Shown: positions 11,701 to 25,622 of the stretch, piece after piece
Numbering within the stretch: the first letter of the stretch is position 1
Layout: every line of letters begins with the position of its first letter
Assembly: GCA_964057225.1 (NCBI GenBank)
Contig: OZ059894.1
Location: forward strand, 20,552,476 to 20,616,475
DNA: 64,000 bases
Direction of reading: 5' to 3'
DNA from: Auanema rhodensis
Lineage: Eukaryota; Nematoda; Chromadorea; Rhabditida; Rhabditidae
Program-made: the position numbers and the translations under genes
Notes under the pieces: generated by a model
Told to the model about the DNA's origin: nothing
The model's database searches: none
The model's input: only the letters and a program-made list of their open reading frames with translations

Positions 11701-11933
11701 CTTTTTTCAAGGTAAAGACGATGGACAATGTTATTCAACGAAAAAATTAACTCTTCAGGGTGAAAATCGAGGATATAAGTGTGAACTTATATCAGTTGAT
11801 ATCTCGGTGCATTTTTAAGCTAGCGCAAATCTGATAACTCAGATCGACGCAGCTTAAAAATCCGCATCGAATGCACTGTACTACATTGAGAAACGCTTAA
11901 TACAAAAATTAGTTATGATCGTTTGAAAAATGA
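8776..11933. repeat. 7-monomer HOR, copy 2, expanded to nine monomers (26-34)
   Basis: The order matches copy 1, except that the second and third members (C147 type then GTTTTTCG type) occur twice: monomers 27-28 and 29-30. The total is therefore nine monomers (3158 bp because monomer 28 lacks one base). The one-base deletion in 28 and private changes in 29 (CAGTGGATATC) and 30 (GGGTTAAAATC) show that the internal pair has existed as two copies long enough to diverge slightly. Monomers 31 to 34 match 22 to 25, including the rare GATCAA and GCAGAA forms. Confidence 0.85.
9478..9827. repeat. 350-bp monomer 28 with a one-base deletion
   Basis: Near 9590 the sequence reads GTTTTTGATTCC where other copies have GTTTTTAGATTCC, so one A is missing and the spacing to the next TGCATTAG is 350. 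This is the first of only four length variants in the window. Confidence 0.9.
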
Positions 11934-12635
11934 TGCATTAGTGTATGTTGAGTTTCCATGTACACTCAACATTGCTTCCAAAAACATTTTGACAAAAATT
12001 TTTTCGAAAAATTTCAAAATAATTTAGCAAAAAGTATATGTTTTTAGATTCCTTTTTTCAAGGCAAAGAGGATGGACAATGTTATTCAACGAAAAAAATA
12101 ATTCTTCAGGGTGAAAATCGAGGATATAAGTGTGAACTTATATCAGTTGATATCTCGGTGCATTTTTAAGCTAGCGCAAATCTGATAACCCAGATCGACG
12201 CAGCTTAAAAATCCGCATCGAATGCACTGTACTACATTGAGAAACGCTCAATACAAAAATTAGTTATGATCGTTTGAAAAATGATGCATTAGTGTATGTT
12301 GAGTTTCCATGTACACTCAACATTGCTTCCAAAAACATTTTGACAAAAATTTTTTCGAAAAATTTCAAAATAATTTAGCAAAAAGTAGATGTTTTTAGAT
12401 TCCTTTTTTCAAGGTAAAGACGATGGACAACGTTATTCAACGAAAAAAATAACTCTTCAGGGTGAAAATCGAGGATATAAGTGTGAACTTATATCAGTTG
12501 ATATCTCGGTGCATTTTTAAGCTAGCGCAAATCTGATAACACAGATCGACGCAGCTTAAAAATCCGCATCGAATGCACTATACTACATTGAGAAACGCTT
12601 AATACAAAAATTAGTTATGATCGTTTGAAAAATGA
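11934..12635. repeat. 7-monomer HOR, start of a third copy (monomers 35-36)
   Basis: Monomer 35 (T104, G137, C257, G296, C316) and monomer 36 (C147, A165/C169) repeat the first two members, after which the order changes to the type b monomer at 12636. A degraded relative of members 3 to 6 follows later at 14391-15794. Confidence 0.75.
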
Positions 12636-14039
12636 TGCATTAGTGTATGTTGAGTTTCCATGTACACTCAACATTGCTTCCAAAAACATTTTGACAAAAA
12701 TTTTTTCGAAAAATTTCAAAATAATTTAGCAAAAAGTAGATGTTTTTAGATTTCTTTTTTCAAGGCAAAGACGATGGACAATGTTATTCAACGAAAAAAA
12801 TAATTCTTCAGGGTGAAAATCGAGGATATAAGTGTGAACTTATATCAGTTGATATCTCGGTGCATTTTTAAGCTAGCGCAAATCTGATAACCCAGATCGA
12901 CGCAGCTTAAAAATCCGCATCGAATGCACTGTACTACATTGAGAAACGCTTAATACAAAAATTAGTTATGATCGTTTGAAAAATGATGCATTAGTGTATG
13001 TTGAGTTTCCATGTACACTCAACATTGCTTCCAAAAACATTTTGACAAAAATTTTTTCGAAAAATTTCAAAATAATTTAGCAAAAAGTAGATGTTTTTAG
13101 ATTCCTTTTTTCAAGGTAAAGACGATGGACAATGTTATTCAACGAAAAAATTAACTCTTCACGGTGAAAATCGAGGATATAAGTGTGAACTTTTATCAGT
13201 TGATATCTCGGTGCATTTTTAAGCTAGCGCAAATCTGATAACACAGATCGGCGCAGCTTAAAAATCCGCATCGAATGCATTATACTACATTGAGAAACGC
13301 TTAATACAAAAATTAGTTATGATCGTTTGAAAAATGATGCATTAGTGTATGTTGAGTTTCCATGTACACTCAACATTGCTTCCAAAAACATTTTGACAAA
13401 AATTTTTTCGAAAAATTTCAAAATAATTTAGCAAAAAGTATATGTTTTTAGATTCCTTTTTTCAAGGCAAAGAGGATGGACAATGTTATTCAACGAAAAA
13501 AATAATTCTTCAGGGTGAAAATCGAGGATATAAGTGTGAACTTTTATCAGTTGATATCTCGGTGCATTTTTAAGCTAGCGCAAATCTGATAACCCAGATC
13601 GACGCAGCTTAAAAATCCGCATCGAATGCACTGTACTACATTGAGAAACGCTCAATACAAAAATTAGTTATGATCGTTTGAAAAATGATGCATTAGTGTA
13701 TGTTGAGTTTCCATGTACACTCAACATTGCTTCCAAAAACATTTTGACAAAAATTTTTTCGAAAAATTTCAAAATAATTTAGCAAAAAGTAGATGTTTTT
13801 AGATTCCTTTTTTCAAGGTAAAGACGATGGACAATGTTATTCAACGAAAAAAATAATTCTTCAGGGTGAAAATCGAGGATATATGTGTGAACTTATATCA
13901 GTTGATATCTCGGTGCATTTTTAAGCTAGCGCAAATCTGATAACACAGATCGACGCAGCTTAAAAATCCGCATCGAATGCACTATACTACATTGAGAAAC
14001 GCTTAATACAAAAATTAGTTATGATCGTTTGAAAAATGA
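12636..14039. repeat. 4-monomer block, copy 1 (monomers 37-40)
   Basis: Types: b; c with the rare GATCGGCGC; T104/G137/C257/G296/C316; then A165 with T131 and T196. The same four, including the rare GGCGC change, recur at 16146-17549, exactly 3510 bp (ten monomers) away. Differences between copies: CACGG in monomer 38 only; monomer 39 has CTTTTATC where 49 has CGTATATC. Confidence 0.85.
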
Positions 14040-16145
14040 TGCATTAGTGTATGTTGAGTTTCCATGTACACTCAACATTGCTTCCAAAAACATTTTGACA
14101 AAAATTTTTTCGAAAAATTTCAAAATAATTTAGCAAAAAGTAGATGTTTTTAGATTCCTTTTTTCAAGGCAAAGACGATGGACAATGTTATTCAACGAAA
14201 AAATTAATTCTTCAGGGTGAAAATCGAGGATATAAGTGTAAACTTATATCAGTTGATATCTCGGTGCATTTTTAAGCTAGCGCAAATCTGATAACACAGA
14301 TCGACGCAGCTTAAAAATCCGCATCGAATGCACTATACCACATTGAGAAACGCTTAAAACAAAAATTAGTTATGATCGTTTGAAAAATGATGCATTAGTG
14401 TATGTTGAGTTTCCATGTACACTCAACATTGCTTCCAAAAACATTTTGACAAAAAGTTTTTCGAAAAATTTCAAAACAATTTAGCAAAAAGTAGATGTTT
14501 TTAGATTCCTTTTTTCAAGGTAAAGACGATGGACAATGTTATTCAACGAAAAAATTAACTCTTCAGGGTGAAAATCGAGGATATAAGTGTGAACTTATAT
14601 CAGTTGATATCTCGGTGCATTTTTAAGCTAGCGCAAATCTGATAACTCAGATCGACGCAGCTTAAAAATCCGCATCGAATGCACTGTACTACATTGAGAA
14701 ACGCTTAATACAAAAATTAGTTATGATCGTTTGAAAAATGATGCATTAGTGTATGTTGAGTTTCCATGTACACTCAACATTGCTTCCAAAAACATTTTGA
14801 CAAAAATTTTTTCGAAAAATTTCAAAATAATTTAGCAAAAAGTAGATGTTTTTAGATTCCTTTTTTCAAGGCAAAGACGATGGACAATGTTATTCAACGA
14901 AAAAAATAATTCTTCAGGGTGAAAATCGAGGATATAAGTGTGAACTTATATCAGTTGATATCTCGGTGCATTTTTAAGCTAGCGCAAATCTGATAACCCA
15001 GATCGACGCAGCTTAAAAATCCGCATCGAATGCACTGTACTACATTGAGAAACGCTCAATACAAAAATTAGTTATGATCGTTTGAAAAATGATGCATTAG
15101 TGTATGTTGAGTTTCCATGTACACTCAACATTGCTTCCAAAAACATTTTGACAAAAATTTTTTCGAAAAATTTCAAAATAATTTAGCAAAAAGTAGATGT
15201 TTTTAGATTCCTTTTTTCAAGGCAAAGACGATGGACAATGTTATTCAACGAAAAAAATAATTCTTCAGGGTGAAAATCGAGGATATAAGTGTGAACTTAT
15301 ATCAGTTGATATCTCGGTGCATTTTTAAGCTAGCGCAAATCTGATAACACAGATCGACGCAGCTTAAAAATCCGCATCGAATGCACTATACTACATTGAG
15401 AAACGCTTAATACAAAAATTAGTTATGATCGTTTGAAAAATGATGCATTAGTGTATGTTGAGTTTCCATGTACACTCAACATTGCTTCCAAAAACATTTT
15501 GACAAAAATTTTTTCGAAAAATTTCAAAACAATTTAGCAGAAAGTAGATGTTTTTAGATTCCTTTTTTCAAGGTAAAGACGATGGACAATGTTATTCAAC
15601 GAAAAAATTAACTCTTCAGGGTGAAAATCGAGGATATAAGTGTGAACTTATATCAGTTGATATCTCGGTGCATTTTTAAGCTAGCGCAAATCTGATAACT
15701 CAGATCGACGCAGCTTAAAAATCCGCATCGAATGCACTGTACTACATTAAGAAACGCTTAATACAAAAATTAGTTATGATCGTTTGAAAAATGATGCATT
15801 AGTGTATGTTGAGTTTCCATGTACACTCAACATTGCTTCCAAAAACATTTTGACAAAAATTTTTTCGAAAAATTTCAAAATAATTTAGCAAAAAGTAGAT
15901 GTTTTTAGATTCCTTCTTTCAAGGCAAAGACGATGGACAATGTTATTCAACGAAAAAAATAATTCTTCAGGGTGAAAATCGAGGATATATGTGTGAACTT
16001 ATATCAGTTGATATCTCGGTGCATTTTTAAGCTAGCGCAAATCTGATAACACAGATCGACGCAGCTTAAAAATCCGCATCGAATGCACTATACTACATTG
16101 AGAAACGCTTAATACAAAAATTAGTTATGATCGTTTGAAAAATGA
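14040..16145. repeat. Monomers 41-46 between the two 4-monomer blocks
   Basis: Monomer 41 has private changes (GTGTAAAC, CTATACCAC, CTTAAAAC). Monomers 42, 43 and 45 correspond to members 3, 4 and 6 of the 7-monomer HOR (GTTTTTCG/T257; C257/G296; GCAGAA with A306), with 44 replacing member 5, so this looks like an older, partly overwritten copy. Monomer 46 is the first type a monomer (C122, T196). Confidence 0.75.
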
Positions 16146-17549
16146 TGCATTAGTGTATGTTGAGTTTCCATGTACACTCAACATTGCTTCCAAAAACATT
16201 TTGACAAAAATTTTTTCGAAAAATTTCAAAATAATTTAGCAAAAAGTAGATGTTTTTAGATTTCTTTTTTCAAGGCAAAGACGATGGACAATGTTATTCA
16301 ACGAAAAAAATAATTCTTCAGGGTGAAAATCGAGGATATAAGTGTGAACTTATATCAGTTGATATCTCGGTGCATTTTTAAGCTAGCGCAAATCTGATAA
16401 CCCAGATCGACGCAGCTTAAAAATCCGCATCGAATGCACTGTACTACATTGAGAAACGCTTAATACAAAAATTAGTTATGATCGTTTGAAAAATGATGCA
16501 TTAGTGTATGTTGAGTTTCCATGTACACTCAACATTGCTTCCAAAAACATTTTGACAAAAATTTTTTCGAAAAATTTCAAAATAATTTAGCAAAAAGTAG
16601 ATGTTTTTAGATTCCTTTTTTCAAGGTAAAGACGATGGACAATGTTATTCAACGAAAAAATTAACTCTTCAGGGTGAAAATCGAGGATATAAGTGTGAAC
16701 TTTTATCAGTTGATATCTCGGTGCATTTTTAAGCTAGCGCAAATCTGATAACACAGATCGGCGCAGCTTAAAAATCCGCATCGAATGCATTATACTACAT
16801 TGAGAAACGCTTAATACAAAAATTAGTTATGATCGTTTGAAAAATGATGCATTAGTGTATGTTGAGTTTCCATGTACACTCAACATTGCTTCCAAAAACA
16901 TTTTGACAAAAATTTTTTCGAAAAATTTCAAAATAATTTAGCAAAAAGTATATGTTTTTAGATTCCTTTTTTCAAGGCAAAGAGGATGGACAATGTTATT
17001 CAACGAAAAAAATAATTCTTCAGGGTGAAAATCGAGGATATAAGTGTGAACGTATATCAGTTGATATCTCGGTGCATTTTTAAGCTAGCGCAAATCTGAT
17101 AACCCAGATCGACGCAGCTTAAAAATCCGCATCGAATGCACTGTACTACATTGAGAAACGCTCAATACAAAAATTAGTTATGATCGTTTGAAAAATGATG
17201 CATTAGTGTATGTTGAGTTTCCATGTACACTCAACATTGCTTCCAAAAACATTTTGACAAAAATTTTTTCGAAAAATTTCAAAATAATTTAGCAAAAAGT
17301 AGATGTTTTTAGATTCCTTTTTTCAAGGTAAAGACGATGGACAATGTTATTCAACGAAAAAAATAATTCTTCAGGGTGAAAATCGAGGATATATGTGTGA
17401 ACTTATATCAGTTGATATCTCGGTGCATTTTTAAGCTAGCGCAAATCTGATAACACAGATCGACGCAGCTTAAAAATCCGCATCGAATGCACTATACTAC
17501 ATTGAGAAACGCTTAATACAAAAATTAGTTATGATCGTTTGAAAAATGA
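16146..17549. repeat. 4-monomer block, copy 2 (monomers 47-50)
   Basis: A repeat of 12636-14039. Monomer 48 shares the otherwise unique GATCGGCGC with monomer 38, which ties the two blocks by descent rather than by chance convergence. Monomers 46 to 48 already show the a-b-c order that defines the larger HOR to the right. Confidence 0.85.
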
Positions 17550-17900
17550 TGCATTAGTGTATGTTGAGTTTCCATGTACACTCAACATTGCTTCCAAAAA
17601 CATTTTGACAAAAATTTTTTCGAAAAATTTCAAAATAATTTAGCAAAAAGTAGATGTTTTTAGATTCCTTTTTTCAAGGCAAAGACGATGGACAATGTTA
17701 TTCAACGAAAAAAATAATTCTTCAGGGTGAAAATCGAGGATATAAGTGTGAACTTATATCAGTTGATATCTCGGTGCATTTTTAAGCTAGCGCAAATCTG
17801 ATAACCCAGATCGACGCAGCTTAAAAATCCGCATCGAATGCACTATACTACATTGAGAAACGCTTAATACAAAAATTAGTTATGATCGTTTGAAAAATGA
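17550..17900. repeat. Type i monomer 51 preceding HOR copy A
   Basis: Combines A165/T169 and C257 with A296. C257 is otherwise almost always linked to G296; only this monomer and 73 (25272-25622) break that link, which suggests they share one recombination event. Both sit directly before an a-b-c-d run. Confidence 0.8.
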
Positions 17901-20900
17901 TGCATTAGTGTATGTTGAGTTTCCATGTACACTCAACATTGCTTCCAAAAACATTTTGACAAAAATTTTTTCGAAAAATTTCAAAATAATTTAGCAAAAA
18001 GTAGATGTTTTTAGATTCCTTCTTTCAAGGCAAAGACGATGGACAATGTTATTCAACGAAAAAAATAATTCTTCAGGGTGAAAATCGAGGATATATGTGT
18101 GAACTTATATCAGTTGATATCTCGGTGCATTTTTAAGCTAGCGCAAATCTGATAACACAGATCGACGCAGCTTAAAAATCCGCATCGAATGCACTATACT
18201 ACATTGAGAAACGCTTAATACAAAAATTAGTTATGATCGTTTGAAAAATGATGCATTAGTGTATGTTGAGTTTCCATGTACACTCAACATTGCTTCCAAA
18301 AACATTTTGACAAAAATTTTTTCGAAAAATTTCAAAATAATTTAGCAAAAAGTAGATGTTTTTAGATTTCTTTTTTCAAGGCAAAGACGATGGACAATGT
18401 TATTCAACGAAAAAAATAATTCTTCAGGGTGAAAATCGAGGATATAAGTGTGAACTTATATCAGTTGATATCTCGGTGCATTTTTAAGCTAGCGCAAATC
18501 TGATAACCCAGATCGACGCAGCTTAAAAATCCGCATCGAATGCACTGTACTACATTGAGAAACGCTTAATACAAAAATTAGTTATGATCGTTTGAAAAAT
18601 GATGCATTAGTGTATGTTGAGTTTCCATGTACACTCAACATTGCTTCCAAAAACATTTTGACAAAAATTTTTTCGAAAAATTTCAAAATAATTTAGCAAA
18701 AAGTAGATGTTTTTAGATTCCTTTTTTCAAGGTAAAGACGATGGACAATGTTATTCAACGAAAAAATTAACTCTTCAGGGTGAAAATCGAGGATATAAGT
18801 GTGAACTTTTATCAGTTGATATCTCGGTGCATTTTTAAGCTAGCGCAAATCTGATAACACAGATCGACGCAGCTTAAAAATCCGCATCGAATGCATTATA
18901 CTACATTGAGAAACGCTTAATACAAAAATTAGTTATGATCGTTTGAAAAATGATGCATTAGTGTATGTTGAGTTTCCATGTACACTCAACATTGCTTCCA
19001 AAAACATTTTGACAAAAATTTTTTCGAAAAATTTCAAAACAATTTAGCAAAAAGTAGATGTTTTTAGATTCCTTTTTTCAAGGTGAAGACGATGGACAAT
19101 GTTATTCAACGAAAAAATTAACTCTTCAGGGTGAAAATCGAGGATATAAGTGTGAACTTATATCAGTTGATATCTCGGTGCATTTTTAAGCTAGCGCAAA
19201 TCTGATAACACAAATCGACGCAGCTTAAAAATCCGCATCGAATGCACTATACTACATTGAGAAACGCTTAATACAAAAATTAGTTATGATCGTTTGAAAA
19301 ATGATGCATTAGTGTATGTTGAGTTTCCATGTACACTCAACATTGCTTCCAAAAACATTTTGACAAAAATTTTTTCGAAACATTTCAAAATAATTTAGCA
19401 AAAAGTAGATGTTTTTAGATTTCTTTTTTCAAGGCAAAGACGATGGACAATGTTATTCAACGAAAAAATCAACTCTTCAGGGTGAAAATCGAGGATATAA
19501 GTGTGAACTTATATCAGTTGATATCTCGGTGCATTTTTAAGCTAGCGCAAATCTGATAACACAGATCGACGCAGCTTAAAAATCTGCATCGAATGCACTA
19601 TACTACATTGAGAAACGCTTAATACAAAAATTAGTTATGATCGTTTGAAAAATGATGCATTAGTGTATGTTGAGTTTCCATGTACACTCAACATTGCTTC
19701 CAAAAACATTTTGACAAAAATTTTTTCGAAACATTTCAAAATAATTTAGCAAAAAGTAGATGTTTTTAGATTCCTTTTTTCAAGGCAAAGACGATGGACA
19801 ATGTTATTCAACGAAAAAATTAACTCTTCAGGGTGAAAATCGAGGATATAAGTGTGAACTTATATCAGTTGATATCTCGGTGCATTTTTAAGCTAGCGCA
19901 AATCTGATAACACAGATCGACGCAGCTTAAAAATCCGCATCGAATGCACTATACTACATTGAGAAACGCTTAATACAAAAATTAGTTATGATCGTTTGAA
20001 AAATGATGCATTAGTGTATGTTGAGTTTCCATGTACACTCAACATTGCTTCCAAAAACATTTTGACAAAAATTTTTTCGAAACATTTCAAAATAATTTAG
20101 CAAAAAGTAGATGTTTTTAGATTCCTTTTTTCAAGGCAAAGACGATGGACAATGTTATTCAACGAAAAAATTAACTCTTCAGGGTGAAAATCGAGGATAT
20201 AAGTGTGAACTTATATCAGTTGATATCTCGGTGCATTTTTAAGCTAGCGCAAATCTGATAACACAGATCGACGCAGCTTAAAAATCCGCATCGAATGCAC
20301 TATACTACATTGAGAAACGCTTAATACAAAAATTAGTTATGATCGTTTGAAAAATGATGCATTAGTGTATGTTGAGTTTCCATGTACACTCAACATTGCT
20401 TCCAAAAACATTTTGACAAAAATTTTTTCGAAACATTTCAAAATAATTTAGCAAAAAGTAGATGTTTTTAGATTCCTTTTTTCAAGGCAAAGACGATGGA
20501 CAATGTTATTCAACGAAAAAATTAACTCTTCAGGGTGAAAATCGAGGATATAAGTGTGAACTTATATCAGTTGATATCTCGGTGCATTTTTAAGCTAGCG
20601 CAAATCTGATAACACAGATCGACGCAGCTTAAAAATCCGCATCGAATGCACTATACTACATTGAGAAACGCTTAATACAAAAATTAGTTATGATCGTTTG
20701 AAAAATGATGCATTAGTGTATGTTGAGTTTCCATGTACACTCAACATTGCTTCCAAAAACATTTTGACAAAAATTTTTTCGAAAAATTTCAAAATAATTT
20801 AGCAAAAAGTATATGTTTTTAGATTCCTTTTTTCAAGGCAAAGACGATGGACAATGTTATTCAACGAAAAAAATAATTCTTCAGGGTGAAAATCGAGGAT

Positions 20901-21410
20901 ATAAGTGTGAACTTATATCAGTTGATATCTCGGTGCATTTTTAAGCTAGCGCAAATCTGATAACCCAGATCGACGCAGCTTAAAAATCCGCATCGAATGC
21001 ACTGTACTACATTGAGAAACGCTTAATACAAAAATTAGTTATGATCGTTTGAAAAATGATGCATTAGTGTATGTTGAGTTTCCATGTACACTCAACATTG
21101 CTTCCAAAAACATTTTGACAAAAATTTTTTCGAAAAATTTCAAAACAATTTAGCAAAAAGTAGATGTTTTTAGATTCCTTTTTTCAAGGTAAAGACGATG
21201 GACAATGTTATTCAACGAAAAAATTAACTCTTCAGGGTGAAAATCGAGGATATAAGTGTGAACTTATATCAGTTGATATCTCGGTGCATTTTTAAGCTAG
21301 CGCAAATCTGATAACTCAGATCGACGCAGCTTAAAAATCCGCATCGAATGCACTGTACTACATTAAGAAACGCTTAATACAAAAATTAGTTATGATCGTT
21401 TGAAAAATGA
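17901..21410. repeat. 10-11 monomer HOR, copy A: a b c d e f f f g h
   Basis: Monomers 52-61. Key markers: a, T196 (17901); b, T118 with A165 and C257/G296; c, T207 and T294; d, G132 with A260; e, C77 with C166 and T281; three f monomers with C77; g, T104 with C257/G296; h, C87 with T257/G296 and A306. The triple f run is a local amplification, compared with two f in copies C and D and one in B. Confidence 0.88.
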
Positions 21411-24400
21411 TGCATTAGTGTATGTTGAGTTTCCATGTACACTCAACATTGCTTCCAAAAACATTTTGACAAAAATTTTTTCGAAAAATTTCAAAATAAT
21501 TTAGCAAAAAGTAGATGTTTTTAGATTCCTTCTTTCAAGGCAAAGACGATGGACAATGTTATTCAACGAAAAAAATAATTCTTCAGGGTGAAAATCGAGG
21601 ATATATGTGTGAACTTATATCAGTTGATATCTCGGTGCATTTTTAAGCTAGCGCAAATCTGATAACACAGATCGACGCAGCTTAAAAATCCGCATCGAAT
21701 GCACTATACTACATTGAGAAACGCTTAATACAAAAATTAGTTATGATCGTTTGAAAAATGATGCATTAGTGTATGTTGAGTTTCCATGTACACTCAACAT
21801 TGCTTCCAAAAACATTTTGACAAAAATTTTTTCGAAAAATTTCAAAATAATTTAGCAAAAAGTAGATGTTTTTAGATTTCTTTTTTCAAGGCAAAGACGA
21901 TGGACAATGTTATTCAACGAAAAAAATAATTCTTCAGGGTGAAAATCGAGGATATAAGTGTGAACTTATATCAGTTGATATCTCGGTGCATTTTTAAGCT
22001 AGCGCAAATCTGATAACCCAGATCGACGCAGCTTAAAAATCCGCATCGAATGCACTGTACTACATTGAGAAACGCTTAATACAAAAATTAGTTATGATCG
22101 TTTGAAAAATGATGCATTAGTGTATGTTGAGTTTCCATGTACACTCAACATTGCTTCCAAAAACATTTTGACAAAAATTTTTTCGAAAAATTTCAAAATA
22201 ATTTAGCAAAAAGTAGATGTTTTTAGATTTCTTTTTTCAAGGCAAAGACGATGGACAATGTTATTCAACGAAAAAAATAATTCTTCAGGGTGAAAATCGA
22301 GGATATAAGTGTGAACTTATATCAGTTGATATCTCGGTGCATTTTTAAGCTAGCGCAAATCTGATAACCCAGATCGACGCAGCTTAAAAATCCGCATCGA
22401 ATGCACTGTACTACATTGAGAAACGCTTAATACAAAAATTAGTTATGATCGTTTGAAAAATGATGCATTAGTGTATGTTGAGTTTCCATGTACACTCAAC
22501 ATTGCTTCCAAAAACATTTTGACAAAAATTTTTTCGAAAAATTTCAAAATAATTTAGCAAAAAGTAGATGTTTTTAGATTCCTTTTTTCAAGGTAAAGAC
22601 GATGGACAATGTTATTCAACGAAAAAATTAACTCTTCAGGGTGAAAATCGAGGATATAAGTGTGAACTTTTATCAGTTGATATCTCGGTGCATTTTTAAG
22701 CTAGCGCAAATCTGATAACACAGATCGACGCAGCTTAAAAATCCGCATCGAATGCATTATACTACATTGAGAAACGCTTAATACAAAAATTAGTTATGAT
22801 CGTTTGAAAAATGATGCATTAGTGTATGTTGAGTTTCCATGTACACTCAACATTGCTTCCAAAAACATTTTGACAAAAATTTTTTCGAAAAATTTCAAAA
22901 CAATTTAGCAAAAAGTAGATGTTTTTAGATTCCTTTTTTCAAGGTGAAGACGATGGACAATGTTATTCAACGAAAAAATTAACTCTTCAGGGTGAAAATC
23001 GAGGATATAAGTGTGAACTTATATCAGTTGATATCTCGGTGCATTTTTAAGCTAGCGCAAATCTGATAACACAAATCGACGCAGCTTAAAAATCCGCATC
23101 GAATGCACTATACTACATTGAGAAACGCTTAATACAAAAATTAGTTATGATCGTTTGAAAAATGATGCATTAGTGTATGTTGAGTTTCCATGTACACTCA
23201 ACATTGCTTCCAAAAACATTTTGACAAAAATTTTTTCGAAAAATTTCAAAACAATTTAGCAAAAAGTAGATGTTTTTAGATTCCTTTTTTTAAGGTGAAG
23301 ACGATGGACAATGTTATTCAACGAAAAAATTAACTCTTCAGGGTGAAAATCGAGGATATAAGTGTGAACTTATATCAGTTGATATCTCGGTGCATTTTTA
23401 AGCTAGCGCAAATCTGATAACACAAATCGACGCAGCTTAAAAATCCGCATCGAATGCACTATACTACATTGAGAAACGCTTAATACAAAAATTAGTTATG
23501 ATCGTTTGAAAAATGATGCATTAGTGTATGTTGAGTTTCCATGTACACTCAACATTGCTTCCAAAAACATTTTGACAAAAATTTTTTCGAAACATTTCAA
23601 AATAATTTAGCAAAAAGTAGATGTTTTTAGATTCCTTTTTTCAAGGCAAAGACGATGGACAATGTTATTCAACGAAAAAATTAACTCTTCAGGGTGAAAA
23701 TCGAGGATATAAGTGTGAACTTATATCAGTTGATATCTCGGTGCATTTTTAAGCTAGCGCAAATCTGATAACACAGATCGACGCAGCTTAAAAATCCGCA
23801 TCGAATGCACTATACTACATTGAGAAACGCTTAATACAAAAATTAGTTATGATCGTTTGAAAAATGATGCATTAGTGTATGTTGAGTTTCCATGTACACT
23901 CAACATTGCTTCCAAAAACATTTTGACAAAAATTTTTTCGAAAAATTTCAAAATAATTTAGCAAAAAGTATATGTTTTTAGATTCCTTTTTTCAAGGCAA
24001 AGACGATGGACAATGTTATTCAACGAAAAAAATAATTCTTCAGGGTGAAAATCGAGGATATAAGTGTGAACTTATATCAGTTGATATCTCGGTGCATTTT
24101 TAAGCTAGCGCAAATCTGATAACCCAGATCGACGCAGCTTAAAAATCCGCATCGAATGCACTGTACTACATTGAGAAACGCTTAATACAAAAATTAGTTA
24201 TGATCGTTTGAAAAATGATGCATTAGTGTATGTTGAGTTTCCATGTACACTCAACATTGCTTCCAAAAACATTTTGACAAAAATTTTTTCGAAAAATTTC
24301 AAAACAATTTAGCAAAAAGTAGATGTTTTTAGATTCCTTTTTTCAAGGTAAAGACGATGGACAATGTTATTCAACGAAAAAATTAACTCTTCAGGGTGAA

Positions 24401-25271
24401 AATCGAGGATATAAGTGTGAACTTATATCAGTTGATATCTCGGTGCATTTTTAAGCTAGCGCAAATCTGATAACTCAGATCGACGCAGCTTAAAAATCCG
24501 CATCGAATGCACTGTACTACATTAAGAAACGCTTAATACAAAAATTAGTTATGATCGTTTGAAAAATGATGCATTAGTGTATGTTGAGTTTCCATGTACA
24601 CTCAACATTGCTTCCAAAAACATTTTGACAAAAATTTTTTCGAAAAATTTCAAAATAATTTAGCAAAAAGTATATGTTTTTAGATTCCTTTTTTCAAGGC
24701 AAAGACGATGGACAATGTTATTCAACGAAAAAAATAATTCTTCAGGGTGAAAATCGAGGATATAAGTGTGAACTTATATCAGTTGATATCTCGGTGCATT
24801 TTTAAGCTAGCGCAAATCTGATAACCCAGATCGACGCAGCTTAAAAATCCGCATCGAATGCACTGTACTACATTGAGAAACGCTTAATACAAAAATTAGT
24901 TATGATCGTTTGAAAAATGATGCATTAGTGTATGTTGAGTTTCCATGTACACTCAACATTGCTTCCAAAAACATTTTGACAAAAATTTTTTCGAAAAATT
25001 TCAAAACAATTTAGCAAAAAGTAGATGTTTTTAGATTCCTTTTTTCAAGGTAAAGACGATGGACAATGTTATTCAACGAAAAAATTAACTCTTCAGGGTG
25101 AAAATCGAGGATATAAGTGTGAACTTATATCAGTTGATATCTCGGTGCATTTTTAAGCTAGCGCAAATCTGATAACTCAGATCGACGCAGCTTAAAAATC
25201 CGCATCGAATGCACTGTACTACATTAAGAAACGCTTAATACAAAAATTAGTTATGATCGTTTGAAAAATGA
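21411..25271. repeat. 10-11 monomer HOR, copy B: a b b c d d f g h g h
   Basis: Monomers 62-72. The order follows copy A, but b, d and the g-h pair are duplicated, e is absent and f is single. The second d (monomer 67, 23166-23516) also carries T126. The duplications are whole-monomer events in register, as expected from unequal crossover between adjacent monomers. Confidence 0.87.
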
Positions 25272-25622
25272 TGCATTAGTGTATGTTGAGTTTCCATGTA
25301 CACTCAACATTGCTTCCAAAAACATTTTGACAAAAATTTTTTCGAAAAATTTCAAAATAATTTAGCAAAAAGTAGATGTTTTTAGATTCCTTTTTTCAAG
25401 GCAAAGACGATGGACAATGTTATTCAACGAAAAAAATAATTCTTCAGGGTGAAAATCGAGGATATAAGTGTGAACTTATATCAGTTGATATCTCGGTGCA
25501 TTTTTAAGCTAGCGCAAATCTGATAACCCAGATCGACGCAGCTTAAAAATCCGCATCGAATGCACTATACTACATTGAGAAACGCTTAATACAAAAATTA
25601 GTTATGATCGTTTGAAAAATGA
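25272..25622. repeat. Type i monomer 73 preceding HOR copy C
   Basis: Same combination as monomer 51 (A165/T169, C257 with A296). Its place immediately before an a monomer, as in copy A, suggests that i was an original first member of the HOR, later lost in front of copies B and D. Confidence 0.8.
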
